Below the pieces are notes generated by a model. That model made no database searches, was not told where the DNA came from, and was given only the letters and a program-made list of their open reading frames with translations. Shown piece by piece: positions 1 through 8,721 of a stretch of 64,000 nucleotides of DNA; the first letter of the stretch is position 1; every line of letters begins with the position of its first letter. Both the position numbers and the translations under genes were made by a program. Source of the DNA: Maribacter zhoushanensis (GTDB lineage Bacteria; Bacteroidota; Bacteroidia; Flavobacteriales; Flavobacteriaceae); assembly GCF_029350975.1 (NCBI RefSeq), contig NZ_JARKMR010000004.1, positions 267,306 to 331,305 on the forward strand, read 5' to 3'.

Positions 1-1847
1 TTTCGTTCAATATCATTCTCTGTAATCGTAATGTATACTTTTTTGTTAAACGGACTCAAAGTTGTTTCCTTACATGCAAATAAATCGTTTACCAATTTCA
101 CTTGAGAAAACTCATCTAACGTTTCGCCCGTTTTCACCGAAAGTGTTTTTGCCAATGTTTTCGCCAACATATCACTCTGAGAAAAACTATCACCAGGTAC
201 TTCTTGTTGAAAATCAGAAATTAGTTGCTCCATAATCATTTGCACTTCACTTTCTACAACTAGTACAGGCACTCCAGAAATCTCTACGCCGTTTTCGGTA
301 ATTTCACCGAACACGAAACCTACGGTACATAAATTCTCTTTAATCTCTTTTAGAATATTTATTTCACTAGTAGAAAAAGATAAGGTCAACGGAAAAAGTA
401 ATTGCTGACTTATAGCCTCTTTGATGGTGATATTCTTTAAAAAGTTCTCGTATAATACGCGTTGGTGAGCTCTACTCTGATTAATAACTACCATACCAGA
501 CTTAATGGTCGTTATAATATACTTTTTACGCATTTGAAAAGTGGTAGTAGAATGATCAACAACCTCTTTTTCATCATCAAAAATACTACTATTGACAACT
601 TCAGATTCAAACTCTAAATGGCTAACACCGCTATCTACAGTTGTTTCTAAACCTGCATATAAATTTTCCCATCCATCCACTTTTGGCTTCGTATAATTAC
701 CACCCCCACCAACAGCGTTACTTTTTGATGGCTTAACTGTTTCAAATGGATTAAACGAAGAATCTACCACAACTTGCGGTACACCCACCTGTTTATTTTT
801 ATATGAATATGGAGTATCTAAATTTTGATCTTGCTCAAAGTCTAATGCAGGCACCACATTAAATTGACCTAGACTATGCTTTACCGTTGACTTCAGCATA
901 GCATAAAGCGTATGTTCATCATCAAACTTGACTTCCGTTTTAGTAGGGTGTATATTAATATCAATGGTAGCAGGATCTACTTCTAGATTCAAAAAATATC
1001 CAGGGTGAGTACCCGGACGAATCAATCCTTCAAAAGCACCCAAAATAGCATGATGCAAGTAAGGACTCTTGATAAACCTATTATTAGCAAAGAAAAACTG
1101 CTCACCCCTACTCTTTTTCGCAAACTCTGGTTTTTGAATATAACCAGAGATTTTTACTACCTGTGTCTCTTCTTCTACAGGTACAAGTTTCTCATCTGTC
1201 TTTCTTCCAAAAATATGTACAATGCGTTTTCTAAAATCATTAGCGGGCAGTTGAAAAACATCACCACCGTTATTATAAAAATTAAACGCTACATGTGGGT
1301 GAGCCAAAGCTATTCTATGAAACTCATCTGTTATATGACGATATTCTACCTGATCAGATTTTAAAAAATTACGTCTTGCCGGTATATTGAAGAAAAGGTT
1401 CTTAACCAACATTGAAGTTCCTTTAGGAGCAACTACAACCTCTTGGGTAACTATTTTACTACCTTCAATTTTAATTTTTGTTCCAATTTCATCATCTTCT
1501 GTTTTGGTCAGCATTTCTACATGCGCAATAGCTGCAATAGAAGCTAGTGCCTCTCCCCTAAAACCTTTGGTATTTAAATTAAAAAGATCTTCTGCTTTTT
1601 GAATTTTAGATGTGGCATGGCGTTCAAAGCTTAAGCGCGCATCTGTGCCGCTCATGCCCTTACCATTATCAACCACTTGAATAAGTGTTTTACCACCATC
1701 TTTTATAATAAGTTGAATATCGGTAGCACCTGCATCAATGGCATTCTCCATTAATTCTTTTACCACTGAAGATGGGCGTTGCACCACTTCGCCAGCAGCA
1801 ATTTGGTTTGCTACATGGTCAGGTAATAATCTAATAATATCTGCCAT
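1..1847 (-). CDS. mutL: DNA mismatch repair protein MutL (3' end cut by window edge)
   Basis: This is a GHKL-ATPase mismatch repair protein that couples MutS mismatch recognition to downstream repair. The ATPase motifs are intact: E31-L-M-E-N35 with DAGA, D60-N-G-K-G-M65, and G95-F-R-G-E-A-L. The S5-like fold and a variable Pro/Ser-rich linker follow, then the C-terminal dimerisation domain. About 615 codons are visible and only the last few residues should be missing. In the C-terminal domain the place of the endonuclease motif DQHA(x)2E(x)4E reads N456-Q-S-R-A-H-Q-R, so Asp, His and the first Glu are substituted. The start ATG shares one base with the stop of the upstream small gene (TAATG), suggesting translational coupling. 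Identification is certain; endonuclease activity is doubtful. Confidence 0.97.
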   Translation of the reverse strand, partial: MADIIRLLPDHVANQIAAGEVVQRPSSVVKELMENAIDAGATDIQLIIKDGGKTLIQVVDNGKGMSGTDARLSFERHATSKIQKAEDLFNLNTKGFRGEALASIAAIAHVEMLTKTEDDEIGTKIKIEGSKIVTQEVVVAPKGTSMLVKNLFFNIPARRNFLKSDQVEYRHITDEFHRIALAHPHVAFNFYNNGGDVFQLPANDFRKRIVHIFGRKTDEKLVPVEEETQVVKISGYIQKPEFAKKSRGEQFFFANNRFIKSPYLHHAILGAFEGLIRPGTHPGYFLNLEVDPATIDINIHPTKTEVKFDDEHTLYAMLKSTVKHSLGQFNVVPALDFEQDQNLDTPYSYKNKQVGVPQVVVDSSFNPFETVKPSKSNAVGGGGNYTKPKVDGWENLYAGLETTVDSGVSHLEFESEVVNSSIFDDEKEVVDHSTTTFQMRKKYIITTIKSGMVVINQSRAHQRVLYENFLKNITIKEAISQQLLFPLTLSFSTSEINILKEIKENLCTVGFVFGEITENGVEISGVPVLVVESEVQMIMEQLISDFQQEVPGDSFSQSDMLAKTLAKTLSVKTGETLDEFSQVKLVNDLFACKETTLSPFNKKVYITITENDIER

Positions 1848-2140
1848 TATGAAGTAAAGAAAATTGTGAGGTCAAAATCAATAATGTAAAGAAAAATAAA
1901 AACCAATACTGCAATTATAACAGCCATTCTAATCTTTAAGTTGCGATCTCCCTTTCTTTTAGAATCTTCGATGGCACTATTAATCTTTCTTTTTAATCCT
2001 CGAGATGTATTTAATGTACTACGAAACTGGTCAAATTTAGGCTCCATTTTAAACGGATTCCCTTTTCCTTTGCCATCATAATACCTAGGATTGTATTCAA
2101 ATGACCTATTTTTTCGTAACCGCGTTATTTTGCTCAACAT
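1847..2140 (-). CDS. Small membrane-anchored protein upstream of mutL, function unknown
   Basis: This is a protein of about 97 residues with a basic, Arg/Lys-rich soluble N-terminal part and one hydrophobic segment near the C-terminus (AVIIAVLVFIFLYIIDF). It is probably a tail-anchored inner-membrane protein. I chose the ATG at 2140, preceded by GAGG about 8 bp upstream; the ATG at 2146 is equally possible. The frame stays open to 2209, but that extension (including MPHF) does not look like part of the protein. The stop overlaps the mutL start by one base, so the two are co-transcribed. Proteins in this position are sometimes mislabelled as riboflavin synthase beta subunit because ribH is next door; nothing in the sequence supports that name. 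Confidence 0.7.
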   Translation of the reverse strand: MLSKITRLRKNRSFEYNPRYYDGKGKGNPFKMEPKFDQFRSTLNTSRGLKRKINSAIEDSKRKGDRNLKIRMAVIIAVLVFIFLYIIDFDLTIFFTS

Positions 2141-2266
2141 CCCCATAACCTCAAAGTTACTTAAAATAGAAAAATGGGGCATGTTACCAATGCCAAAATT
2201 TGTTAACATCTTGCGACATTAACCTGGCACCGTTAAACTTAGTTGAAAATTGAACTGATAAAAAGT

Positions 2267-2752
2267 CTACTTATTACCTAAAACTGCCATTTTAATGGCT
2301 GCAATAGCGGCTTCAGTACCTTTATTACCATGCTTACCACCACTACGATCAATGGCTTGCTGCATGTTATTATCCGTTAGTACACAAAATATTACAGGTA
2401 CGTTAGTAATAACATTTAAGTCTTTAATACCTTGAGCAGTAGCATCACACACAAAATCGAAATGTTTGGTCTCTCCTTGTATAACGCTGCCAATGGCAAT
2501 AACTGCATCGACCTTAAGACTCTGGATCATTTTCTTTGAACCAAAAGTAAGTTCAAAACTACCAGGAACATCCCAGCGGATAATATCAGATTCTTGTGCT
2601 CCACAATCCGTTAAAGCTTCAATTGCACCAGAATACAAACCTTCCGTTATCTCTGAATTCCATTCTGAAACAACAATCCCAAACCGAAGTCCGTTCGCGT
2701 TTGGGATTGTTGCCTTATCGTAAACCGATAAATTTTTATTTACTGTAGCCAT
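2267..2752 (-). CDS. ribH: 6,7-dimethyl-8-ribityllumazine synthase
   Basis: RibH condenses 5-amino-6-ribitylamino-uracil with 3,4-dihydroxy-2-butanone 4-phosphate, the penultimate step of riboflavin synthesis, as a cytosolic icosahedral or pentameric assembly. Family motifs are present in order: the substrate-binding segment FGIVVSEWN, then VPGSFEL, then AIGSVIQGETKHFDFV with the catalytic His, and finally GGKHGNKGTEAA, which binds phosphate. The length of 161 residues is normal. The ATG shares a base with the stop of the upstream TPR gene (TAATG at 2752), so it lies in an operon with that gene. No FMN riboswitch is visible upstream, so expression appears tied to the TPR promoter. Confidence 0.96.
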   Translation of the reverse strand: MATVNKNLSVYDKATIPNANGLRFGIVVSEWNSEITEGLYSGAIEALTDCGAQESDIIRWDVPGSFELTFGSKKMIQSLKVDAVIAIGSVIQGETKHFDFVCDATAQGIKDLNVITNVPVIFCVLTDNNMQQAIDRSGGKHGNKGTEAAIAAIKMAVLGNK

Positions 2753-3519
2753 TATTCACCACTTTTAGCCATACCTATAAACGCATCTATAGAATTGGCA
2801 TTTTCTGAATTTGGAAAATCGTCCTTAATTTTTTGAAAGAATCCTAAAGCTTTATCCTTATCTCCCATTTCCAATGCAGTTACACCTGCTTTGTATAAAA
2901 ACTTTGGAGCCGTATAATCATTATCACTGTGATTTACAGCAGCTTCATAATACCCTAAAGCATCAGACGCTTGGTCTAATTGCATAAAGGCATCACCTAA
3001 ACCACCTTTTGCCAAGGCACCTAAAACATCATCATCAGAGCTAAAATCCTCTAAATATGTTATAGCGTTTTGGTAATCGTTCATATTTAAATATGACATA
3101 CCTGCACCATAATTTGCAAGATTGGCAGCTTTAGTACCACTATATTCTTCTATGATATCTAAAAAACCATATTTACCCTCAGCACCTTCTAATGCTAAAG
3201 TAAACAATGAGTCTTTTGCAGTTGTTGCAACCAATGCCTGGTCAAAATACTGTTGTGGGTAGTACATCTCATTTGCAGCACTTGCCTCTTTCGGCTTTTC
3301 CACAAATTGATCATAAGCCAAATAGCCTAAAACACCAATAGCAATAACACCAATGACACCCAAAATAATATTCTGATTCTTAGAAACCCACTCTTCTGAC
3401 CTAGAAGCGCCTTCATCTAATGAACTAAAAACTTCAGCTGTTGTGCTTTCCTGTTCGTCAAATTCTTGCTGTTCAGCCTTTGTTTCAGGTTTATATCCTC
3501 TTTTCTTATATGTTGCCAT
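2752..3519 (-). CDS. Membrane-anchored tetratricopeptide repeat protein
   Basis: The 255-residue protein has an acidic cytoplasmic N-terminus, a single transmembrane segment at about residues 50-70 (ILGVIGVIAIGVLGYLAY), and a periplasmic part built of TPR-like helical repeats (motifs such as YLNMNDYQNAITYLEDF and ALEMGDKDKALGFF). The architecture resembles YfgM-type ancillary proteins of the Sec translocon and flavobacterial TPR proteins found upstream of ribH; partners are unknown. It heads the minus-strand operon TPR-ribH-small protein-mutL. A good Bacteroidota promoter lies 20-50 bp upstream. Fold assignment is secure and function is not. Confidence 0.85.
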   Translation of the reverse strand: MATYKKRGYKPETKAEQQEFDEQESTTAEVFSSLDEGASRSEEWVSKNQNIILGVIGVIAIGVLGYLAYDQFVEKPKEASAANEMYYPQQYFDQALVATTAKDSLFTLALEGAEGKYGFLDIIEEYSGTKAANLANYGAGMSYLNMNDYQNAITYLEDFSSDDDVLGALAKGGLGDAFMQLDQASDALGYYEAAVNHSDNDYTAPKFLYKAGVTALEMGDKDKALGFFQKIKDDFPNSENANSIDAFIGMAKSGE

Positions 3520-3539
3520 CTGTAAATTTATTGATCGCG

Positions 3540-3569
3540 CAAAAATAATGGTTTTATTGAAATCGCAAA
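3540..3569 (-). promoter_or_regulatory. Promoter of the TPR-ribH operon
   Basis: On the minus strand a -33 element TTTG (3566-3569) is followed after 18 bp by the -7 element TATTTTTG (3540-3547). This matches the Bacteroidota primary sigma consensus TTTG-N~19-TAnnTTTG. The TPR start codon is 20 bp downstream. Confidence 0.75.
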
Positions 3570-3583
3570 GTGTATTTATTCGT

Positions 3584-3591
3584 TATTTTTG
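3584..3591 (+). promoter_or_regulatory. -7 promoter element for recF
   Basis: TATTTTTG matches the Bacteroidota -7 consensus TAnnTTTG, about 50 bp before the recF ATG. It is divergent from the TPR-operon promoter, and no clean -33 TTTG is seen at the expected distance. Confidence 0.55.
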
Positions 3592-3642
3592 GATATTTTA
3601 AGCATGTTTTCATTCTTCCAAATCTAAAATCTTATATTCTTA

Positions 3643-4722
3643 ATGCTGCTGAGACAATTATCATTGATCAATTACAAAAATTTTGAGTCCAAAGAACTGT
3701 CTTTCGACGCTAAAATAAATTGTTATGTAGGTGATAACGGAATTGGTAAAACTAACATACTTGACGCTATTTACCATTTATCATTTGGCAAGAGTTACTT
3801 TAACCCTGTTTCTTCTCAAAATATTCGGCACGGATCAGATTTCTTTGTAATTGACGGTACTTTTGAAAAAGAAGGAAGAGAAGAAAAAATTGTTTGTAGC
3901 TTAAAGAAAAACAATAAGAAAATCATTAAGCGAAACGGTAAAGCCTATGACCGCTTTGCAGACCATATAGGTCTTTTGCCATTGGTTATTATTTCGCCGG
4001 CCGATAGAGACCTTATCATAGAAGGTAGCGATACACGTAGAAAATTTATTGACGGTGTTATTTCTCAATCAGATAAAAGCTATTTACAAAACCTCATAAA
4101 CTATAACAAAGTAGTATCACAAAGAAATGCCTTGCTGAAATACTTTGCTGCCAATAGAACTTTCAACAAAGATACTTTGGCGGTATACAATGAACAGATG
4201 GAGACGTATGGTACTGAAATCTTCAAAAAAAGAACCTCGTTCTTAGAAGCATTTATTCCTATTTTTCAAGAACAATACAAATCTATTACCGGCAACACAG
4301 AAGATGTTTCTCTTTCGTATAACAGTAAATTAAAAGATTATGACCTGTTAACACTTTTAAATAAAAATCTAGATAAAGACAGAGCTTTACAATATACCAG
4401 TGTAGGCGTTCATAAAGATGATCTTAGCTTTGAAATCAGCAACTACCCAATTAAGAAATTTGGTAGCCAAGGTCAACAAAAGTCTTTTTTAATAGCCTTA
4501 AAATTTGCTCAGTTTCATTTTATGAAATCGCAAAGTGGCACTACCCCAATATTAATTTTGGATGATATTTTTGATAAGTTAGATGAGCACCGGGTTTCTC
4601 ATATAATCACTTTGGTAAACAATGAAAATTTTGGACAGATTTTTTTAAGTGACACCCATGCCGATAGAACCGAAAGTGTTGTTAAAAAAATTCATCAATC
4701 ATATAAAATATTTAAATTGTAA
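3643..4722 (+). CDS. recF: DNA replication and repair protein RecF
   Basis: RecF is an SMC-like ABC ATPase that, with RecO and RecR, loads RecA at single-strand gaps. The Walker A loop is G30-D-N-G-I-G-K36-T. The ABC signature lies in [10 protein letters not shown], and Walker B ends at D307-D308 in [12 protein letters not shown]. The 359-residue length is normal for the family. The stop codon shares one base with the start of the next gene (TAATG), so the downstream lipoprotein and DciA-like genes are probably translationally coupled. Unlike the classic dnaA-dnaN-recF arrangement, it sits next to a DciA-like gene here. Confidence 0.97.
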   Translation: MLLRQLSLINYKNFESKELSFDAKINCYVGDNGIGKTNILDAIYHLSFGKSYFNPVSSQNIRHGSDFFVIDGTFEKEGREEKIVCSLKKNNKKIIKRNGKAYDRFADHIGLLPLVIISPADRDLIIEGSDTRRKFIDGVISQSDKSYLQNLINYNKVVSQRNALLKYFAANRTFNKDTLAVYNEQMETYGTEIFKKRTSFLEAFIPIFQEQYKSITGNTEDVSLSYNSKLKDYDLLTLLNKNLDKDRALQYTSVGVHKDDLSFEISNYPIKKFGSQGQQKSFLIALKFAQFHFMKSQSGTTPILILDDIFDKLDEHRVSHIITLVNNENFGQIFLSDTHADRTESVVKKIHQSYKIFKL

Positions 4723-5141
4723 TGATGAAAAAATTATTGATCATATTCTCTTTAATTCTTATTTCTTGTAGCTCTAAAATTGACAAGAATCAATTACACC
4801 TATTAAACGGATATTGGGAAATTAAAGAAGTTACTTTAAAAGACGGAGTAAAGAAAGAATACTCAATTAACAGTACTATTGATTATATACAGTTAGATTC
4901 GTTAAAAGGATTCAGAAAAAAAGTTGAGCCTAAATTTAATGGTACTTTTGAAACCTCTAATGATGCCGAGCCTTTTACAATTAGAATTTCTAACGATTCT
5001 ATATTTATGAGCTACAACAATGACTCTAACACCTGGGAAGAGGTATTGACGCAATTATCAGAAGAAAGCTTCAAGGTAAAGAACAACCAAGGCATTACCT
5101 ATACATACAACAAATTTGAACCTATAAACATAACCCCATAA
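4722..5141 (+). CDS. Small lipoprotein between recF and the DUF721 gene
   Basis: A 139-residue predicted lipoprotein. The N-terminus has KK, a hydrophobic stretch and the lipobox ILISC with Cys at about residue 16. The mature part (NGYWEIKEVTLKDG, then alternating polar and hydrophobic strands) suggests a small beta-barrel or lipocalin-like fold. It is probably an outer-membrane or periplasmic lipoprotein. It overlaps the recF stop by one base and the next start by one base. Its place in a replication/repair operon looks like a co-transcription habit and not evidence of a DNA role. Function unknown. Confidence 0.8.
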   Translation: MMKKLLIIFSLILISCSSKIDKNQLHLLNGYWEIKEVTLKDGVKKEYSINSTIDYIQLDSLKGFRKKVEPKFNGTFETSNDAEPFTIRISNDSIFMSYNNDSNTWEEVLTQLSEESFKVKNNQGITYTYNKFEPINITP

Positions 5142-5437
5142 TGGCTAGTAGAGGCAACGATAACACTTCAATGAAAGATGCTCTTTCTGCATTTATTCAA
5201 AAAAATAAATTAGAAAAAGGTATAGATAAAGTAGACGCAAGAGAAGCATGGGCAAAACTTATGGGTAACGGTGTAAATAATTACACTACAGAAATTGAAT
5301 TAAAGTTCGGCACGTTATACGTGGCATTAAGCTCTTCTGTATTACGCGATGAATTAAGTATGGGTAAATCTAAAATAGTACGTATGCTTAACGAAGAAAT
5401 TGGAAAAGAGGTTGTAAAAAAACTTGTGCTTAGATAA
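5141..5437 (+). CDS. DUF721 / DciA-like protein
   Basis: A 98-residue protein of the DUF721 family. In many bacteria lacking DnaC this family includes DciA, which helps load the replicative helicase DnaB. Visible hallmarks are the helical AWAKLMG segment followed by the beta-rich LKFGTLYVALSSSVLRDELSMGK, the KH-like core, and a C-terminal VVKKLVLR. Flavobacterial members are short and lack the long extension of other DciA proteins. It is the last gene of the recF operon. Helicase loading is inferred from the family, not demonstrated here. Confidence 0.85.
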   Translation: MASRGNDNTSMKDALSAFIQKNKLEKGIDKVDAREAWAKLMGNGVNNYTTEIELKFGTLYVALSSSVLRDELSMGKSKIVRMLNEEIGKEVVKKLVLR

Positions 5438-5441
5438 ATAA

Positions 5442-5521
5442 TGGCTGTTGGCTGTTGGCTGTTGGCTGTTGGCTGTTGGCTGTTGGCTGTTGGCTGTTGG
5501 CTGTTGGCTGTTGGCTGTTGG
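5442..5521. repeat. Perfect 7-bp tandem repeat, about 11.4 copies
   Basis: The unit TGGCTGT is repeated without a single mismatch for 80 bp, starting 4 bp after the DUF721 stop codon and ending about 15 bp before the shared terminator. Perfect identity implies recent expansion by slippage. The unit is not a multiple of three and the tract lies outside coding sequence, in the 3' UTR of the recF operon. Confidence 0.97.
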
Positions 5522-5535
5522 AAAATACTAGATAT

Positions 5536-5570
5536 AAAAAAAAGCCAGTTCTAAAGAACTGGCTTTTTTA
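5536..5570. terminator. Bidirectional intrinsic terminator between the recF operon and ndk
   Basis: Stem GCCAGTTC (5544-5551), loop TAAA, and GAACTGGC (5556-5563), flanked by an A-run on the left and a T-run on the right. It can terminate both the plus-strand recF operon and the minus-strand ndk transcript. Confidence 0.9.
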
Positions 5571-5586
5571 TTTGTTATAATTCGTC

Positions 5587-6006
5587 TTAGTAAATTTCTC
5601 TACCAGAAAAATGGAATGAACCTTCTATAGCTGCATTCTCATCGCTATCAGAACCATGTACTGCATTTTCACCAATACTATTAGCAAACATTTTACGAAT
5701 AGTACCTTCTGCTGCATCTGCAGGGTTAGTAGCACCTATCAATGCTCTAAAATCTTCAACAGCATTTTCTTTTTCTAAAATAGCCGCTACGATTGTACCG
5801 CTAGTCATGAATTCTACTAATTCACCAAAGAAAGGACGCTCTCTATGTACACCATAAAATTCTTGTGCATCTCTTAAGCTCAGTTGTGTATATTTCATCG
5901 CTACGATTTTAAAACCAGCAGCAGTAATTTTTTCTAAAATAGCCCCAATATGTCCGTTTTTTACGGCATCTGGTTTGATCATTGTAAACGTTCTATTCGT
6001 ACTCAT
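5587..6006 (-). CDS. ndk: Nucleoside diphosphate kinase
   Basis: Ndk transfers the gamma phosphate of ATP to NDPs through a phospho-histidine and balances NTP/dNTP pools. The protein has 139 residues, normal for the family. The N-terminal [10 protein letters not shown] strand, the HRERPFF segment and the active-site loop with H117 in NAVHGSDS are all present. It is a single gene with its own promoter box at 6022-6029 and shares a terminator with the convergent recF operon. Confidence 0.98.
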   Translation of the reverse strand: MSTNRTFTMIKPDAVKNGHIGAILEKITAAGFKIVAMKYTQLSLRDAQEFYGVHRERPFFGELVEFMTSGTIVAAILEKENAVEDFRALIGATNPADAAEGTIRKMFANSIGENAVHGSDSDENAAIEGSFHFSGREIY

Positions 6007-6021
6007 ATCTTAATTTTTGCG

Positions 6022-6051
6022 CAAAAATACGTTTTTCCACATATCTCACAA
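6022..6051 (-). promoter_or_regulatory. Promoter of ndk
   Basis: On the minus strand TTG (6049-6051), 19 bp spacing, then TATTTTTG (6022-6029), 15 bp before the ndk ATG. This fits the Bacteroidota TTTG/TAnnTTTG promoter. Confidence 0.7.
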
Positions 6052-7080
6052 CTATTCGTAGACTTGTTCTAATTTCTCTAACACTATTCCGTTATCTCCA
6101 ACTATCTTGAAATCAACCTTTTTAGCTTCAAAATTAAACTCTAAAATCCCAAAACTTTCTGTAAAAACAACCTCTCCTACTCTATATTTATTAGGTTCGC
6201 CGCTAAAACCTCTGTAAGCATGTGTTAGACCGCTACTAGTAAAATCTATTACAGGATAACTCATTTCACCTATATTGGTTCTAGAAAATTCTGAAATATG
6301 TCTATCACCAGATAAAACAATAACACCGGCAGCTTTTGAATCTGCGATTACTTTTGCTAGTTTATCTACTTCGTGAGGAAAATTGCCCCAAGCCTCAAAA
6401 CCGTGTTCATTAGACAAGTACTGCACACTACTTACAATAATATTATAATCTGCTTTAGATGTATTCAGTTCATTTTCTAACCAACCCCATTGCGCTGCTC
6501 CCAATATGGTACCTACTCCATATTCATTTGGTTTCAACCTTTTTTTAGTTTCGGTATCAGGTGTCAACTTTGTTCTAAAATACCGAGTATCAAGAATGAT
6601 GATGTTAATAGAGTGACCATCTACTTCATATTTTTTAGAATTATAAACCCCTTGGCGCTTTCTTAGCGGGCTATCATCTGGTACATTCATGAAATTCAAG
6701 AATTCTTGTTGGCTGGCATCTTTTGCTTCAAATTCTACTCCGCCATCATTTAAACCATAATCATGATCATCCCAAGTACCTAATATATCCGTACTTTCTA
6801 CAAGTTTCTTATATTCAGATTGTTCCTTTTGTACATTATACATTGCTCTTAAAGCAACCATATCATCAGTGTCAGCATAGATATTATCACCGCCCCACAC
6901 CCAAACATCTGGTTTGGTATTTAAAACATCATCCCATAAAAGATTGGGCAAATCAACTCTGTTGCAAGAACCAAAAGCCAATACAAAATCGGCATTTACA
7001 GCATTATTTTCTACTGTTTTTTTGTTCGATGAACATGACGCTAAAAATAGAGCGCTAATAAAAAAGTATATAAATTTCAT
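6052..7080 (-). CDS. PhoD-like metallophosphatase lipoprotein
   Basis: A 342-residue member of the alkaline phosphatase D family, exported as a lipoprotein (hydrophobic signal ending in LFLASC). Metal-site motifs of the PhoD-like metallophosphatase fold are visible: LAFGSCNR, GGDNIYAD, GTWDDHDYG and VLSGDRHISEF. It should hydrolyse phosphomonoesters or phosphodiesters at the cell surface or in the periplasm; the natural substrate is unknown. It stands alone between ndk and the divergent DHH phosphoesterase gene. A TAATTTTA box (7101-7108), one base off the -7 consensus, lies 20 bp upstream. Confidence 0.9.
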   Translation of the reverse strand: MKFIYFFISALFLASCSSNKKTVENNAVNADFVLAFGSCNRVDLPNLLWDDVLNTKPDVWVWGGDNIYADTDDMVALRAMYNVQKEQSEYKKLVESTDILGTWDDHDYGLNDGGVEFEAKDASQQEFLNFMNVPDDSPLRKRQGVYNSKKYEVDGHSINIIILDTRYFRTKLTPDTETKKRLKPNEYGVGTILGAAQWGWLENELNTSKADYNIIVSSVQYLSNEHGFEAWGNFPHEVDKLAKVIADSKAAGVIVLSGDRHISEFSRTNIGEMSYPVIDFTSSGLTHAYRGFSGEPNKYRVGEVVFTESFGILEFNFEAKKVDFKIVGDNGIVLEKLEQVYE

Positions 7081-7142
7081 ATGAGATAGTTAAGTCTGGG
7101 TAAAATTAAGGTTTTCGGTTTAAAGCCTATATTATTAAATTG

Positions 7143-7150
7143 TATCTTTG
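7143..7150 (+). promoter_or_regulatory. -7 promoter element of the DHH-gldI operon
   Basis: TATCTTTG matches TAnnTTTG and ends only 5 bp before the ATG at 7156. Transcription should start at or near the start codon, giving a leaderless or nearly leaderless mRNA. Confidence 0.65.
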
Positions 7151-7155
7151 CCGCC

Positions 7156-8172
7156 ATGAATTTAGAGCACTTAAACGAGCTAAAAAAACTACTTTCTTCA
7201 CCAAAGAAAATAGCAATTATTCCACATAAAAATCCCGATGGAGACGCCATTGGATCAACCTTGGCACTTTGGCATTATTTGGTCAACACCGGTCATACGG
7301 CAAGCATTGTTGCACCCAATGATTATCCTAAATTTTTAAAATGGATGCCGGGTTCAGATAAAATTTTGAATTTTGAAAGAGAAAATTCGCAATCCAAAGC
7401 ATGTATAAATAATGCTGACATCATATTTACATTAGACTTCAACCATTTGGGTCGCGTAGGTCAAATGAGCGATATTTTAGAATCTGCAACTGCAACTTTC
7501 GTAATGGTAGACCATCACCAAGAGCCATCAGATTATGCTAAAATCATGTACTCAGATGTAAAAATGAGCTCTACATGCGAAATGGTCTATGTACTCATTA
7601 ACCAACTGGGTGATGAAAACAGTATTACTGCCGAAATGGCCAATTGTATTTATACAGGTATAATGACAGATACCGGTTCCTTTAAATTTGCAGCAACAAC
7701 CAGTAATACACATAGAGTTATTGCAGACCTTATGGATAAGGGTGCAGAAGGTACAGAAATTCACCACCGTATTTATGACACTAATTCTCCAAGTAGACTA
7801 CACTTGTTGGGTTGTGCATTAAAAAACATGGTTATTCTTGAAGAGTATTCTACGGTATATATAACACTAAGTCAAGACGAATTAGACACCTTTAATTATC
7901 AAAAAGGAGATACGGAAGGCTTTGTAAATTACGGCCTAACTTTAGATGGAATTAAATTTGCAGTCATATTTATAGAAAACAGAGAAGAAGGTATCTATAA
8001 AATCTCATTTAGATCTGTAGGCGAATTTTCTGTAAACGATTTTGCAAGAAAACACTTTAGTGGTGGCGGACACACAAATGCAGCAGGCGGAAAAAGCGAT
8101 GATAATTTAGAAGAAACAATCACCAAGTTTACATCATTACTACCTTTATATAAGAACCAATTACAATCATGA
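7156..8172 (+). CDS. nrnA: DHH-family phosphoesterase (NrnA-like)
   Basis: A 338-residue DHH/DHHA1 protein. The DHH domain shows H24, D28 and D30 in the loop starting IIPHKNPDGD, and the signature D119-H120-H121. The C-terminal DHHA1 domain ends with the substrate-binding loop FSGGGHTNAAGG. NrnA enzymes degrade short oligoribonucleotides (nanoRNA) from the 5' end and dephosphorylate pAp; some relatives cleave pApA or c-di-AMP. Which of these applies cannot be read from the sequence. The stop overlaps the gldI start by 4 bp (ATGA), so it heads an operon with two peptidyl-prolyl isomerase lipoproteins. Confidence 0.88.
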   Translation: MNLEHLNELKKLLSSPKKIAIIPHKNPDGDAIGSTLALWHYLVNTGHTASIVAPNDYPKFLKWMPGSDKILNFERENSQSKACINNADIIFTLDFNHLGRVGQMSDILESATATFVMVDHHQEPSDYAKIMYSDVKMSSTCEMVYVLINQLGDENSITAEMANCIYTGIMTDTGSFKFAATTSNTHRVIADLMDKGAEGTEIHHRIYDTNSPSRLHLLGCALKNMVILEEYSTVYITLSQDELDTFNYQKGDTEGFVNYGLTLDGIKFAVIFIENREEGIYKISFRSVGEFSVNDFARKHFSGGGHTNAAGGKSDDNLEETITKFTSLLPLYKNQLQS

Positions 8173-8720
8173 GATTAGTTTCATTTTTATTTTTAGCCTT
8201 ACTGGTAATAGGCTGCGACGGACCTGAACCAAGAAAACCTGTTCAAACAAAAAGCGGAAGTTTCTTTAAGGCGTCTATAGAGAGAAGTAGAAAACTATTA
8301 GAAGCTGAAGAAAGTAAAATTCAAGAAATTATAGCATTAGATTCTTTAAAACACTATTCTCATAGTAATTCTGGGTCTTGGTATCACTATTTAACTGTTA
8401 ACGAAGAAAGTGATTACACCCCTAAAACAAATGATTTAGTAGCATTCACCTATGACCTTTTAACTTTAGATAATGATACTATTTATTCTCAAGAAGAAAT
8501 TGGTGTTGTTACCTATAAAGTTGATAAGCAAGAATTATTCTTAGGACTTAGAGATGCCGTTAAGATGCTAAAAGAAAATGAACGGGCTACCTTTTTATTC
8601 CCATCTTCAATTGCATTTGGTTACCATGGAGATGAAAACAAAATAGGCAGCAATGTTCCCCTTAAATCTACGATTACCATTTTACAAATAGAAAAACAAC
8701 AAGACAACACAGTAAATTAA
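8169..8720 (+). CDS. gldI: Gliding-motility FKBP-type peptidyl-prolyl isomerase GldI
   Basis: A 183-residue lipoprotein (signal ending LLVIGC16) with a C-terminal FKBP domain (TNDLVAFTYDLLTLDNDTIY, then the LRDAVKMLKENERATFLFPS segment, then SIAFGYHGDENKIG and NVPLKSTITI). In Flavobacterium johnsoniae GldI is required for gliding and probably folds envelope proteins of the gliding/type IX secretion machinery. The order DHH phosphoesterase-gldI-PPIase is a common flavobacterial one. It overlaps the upstream gene by 4 bp and the next starts 1 bp after its stop. Confidence 0.87.
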   Translation: MRLVSFLFLALLVIGCDGPEPRKPVQTKSGSFFKASIERSRKLLEAEESKIQEIIALDSLKHYSHSNSGSWYHYLTVNEESDYTPKTNDLVAFTYDLLTLDNDTIYSQEEIGVVTYKVDKQELFLGLRDAVKMLKENERATFLFPSSIAFGYHGDENKIGSNVPLKSTITILQIEKQQDNTVN

Positions 8721-8721
8721 A

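Noticed and set aside
1005..1602. Plus-strand open frames across the mutL gene
   Set aside because: They run antisense to a well-conserved MutL frame, and have no family motif or promoter; they are shadows of coding sequence.
5442..5521. Possible CRISPR array
   Set aside because: Units are 7 bp, contiguous and have no spacers; there are no cas genes in the window.
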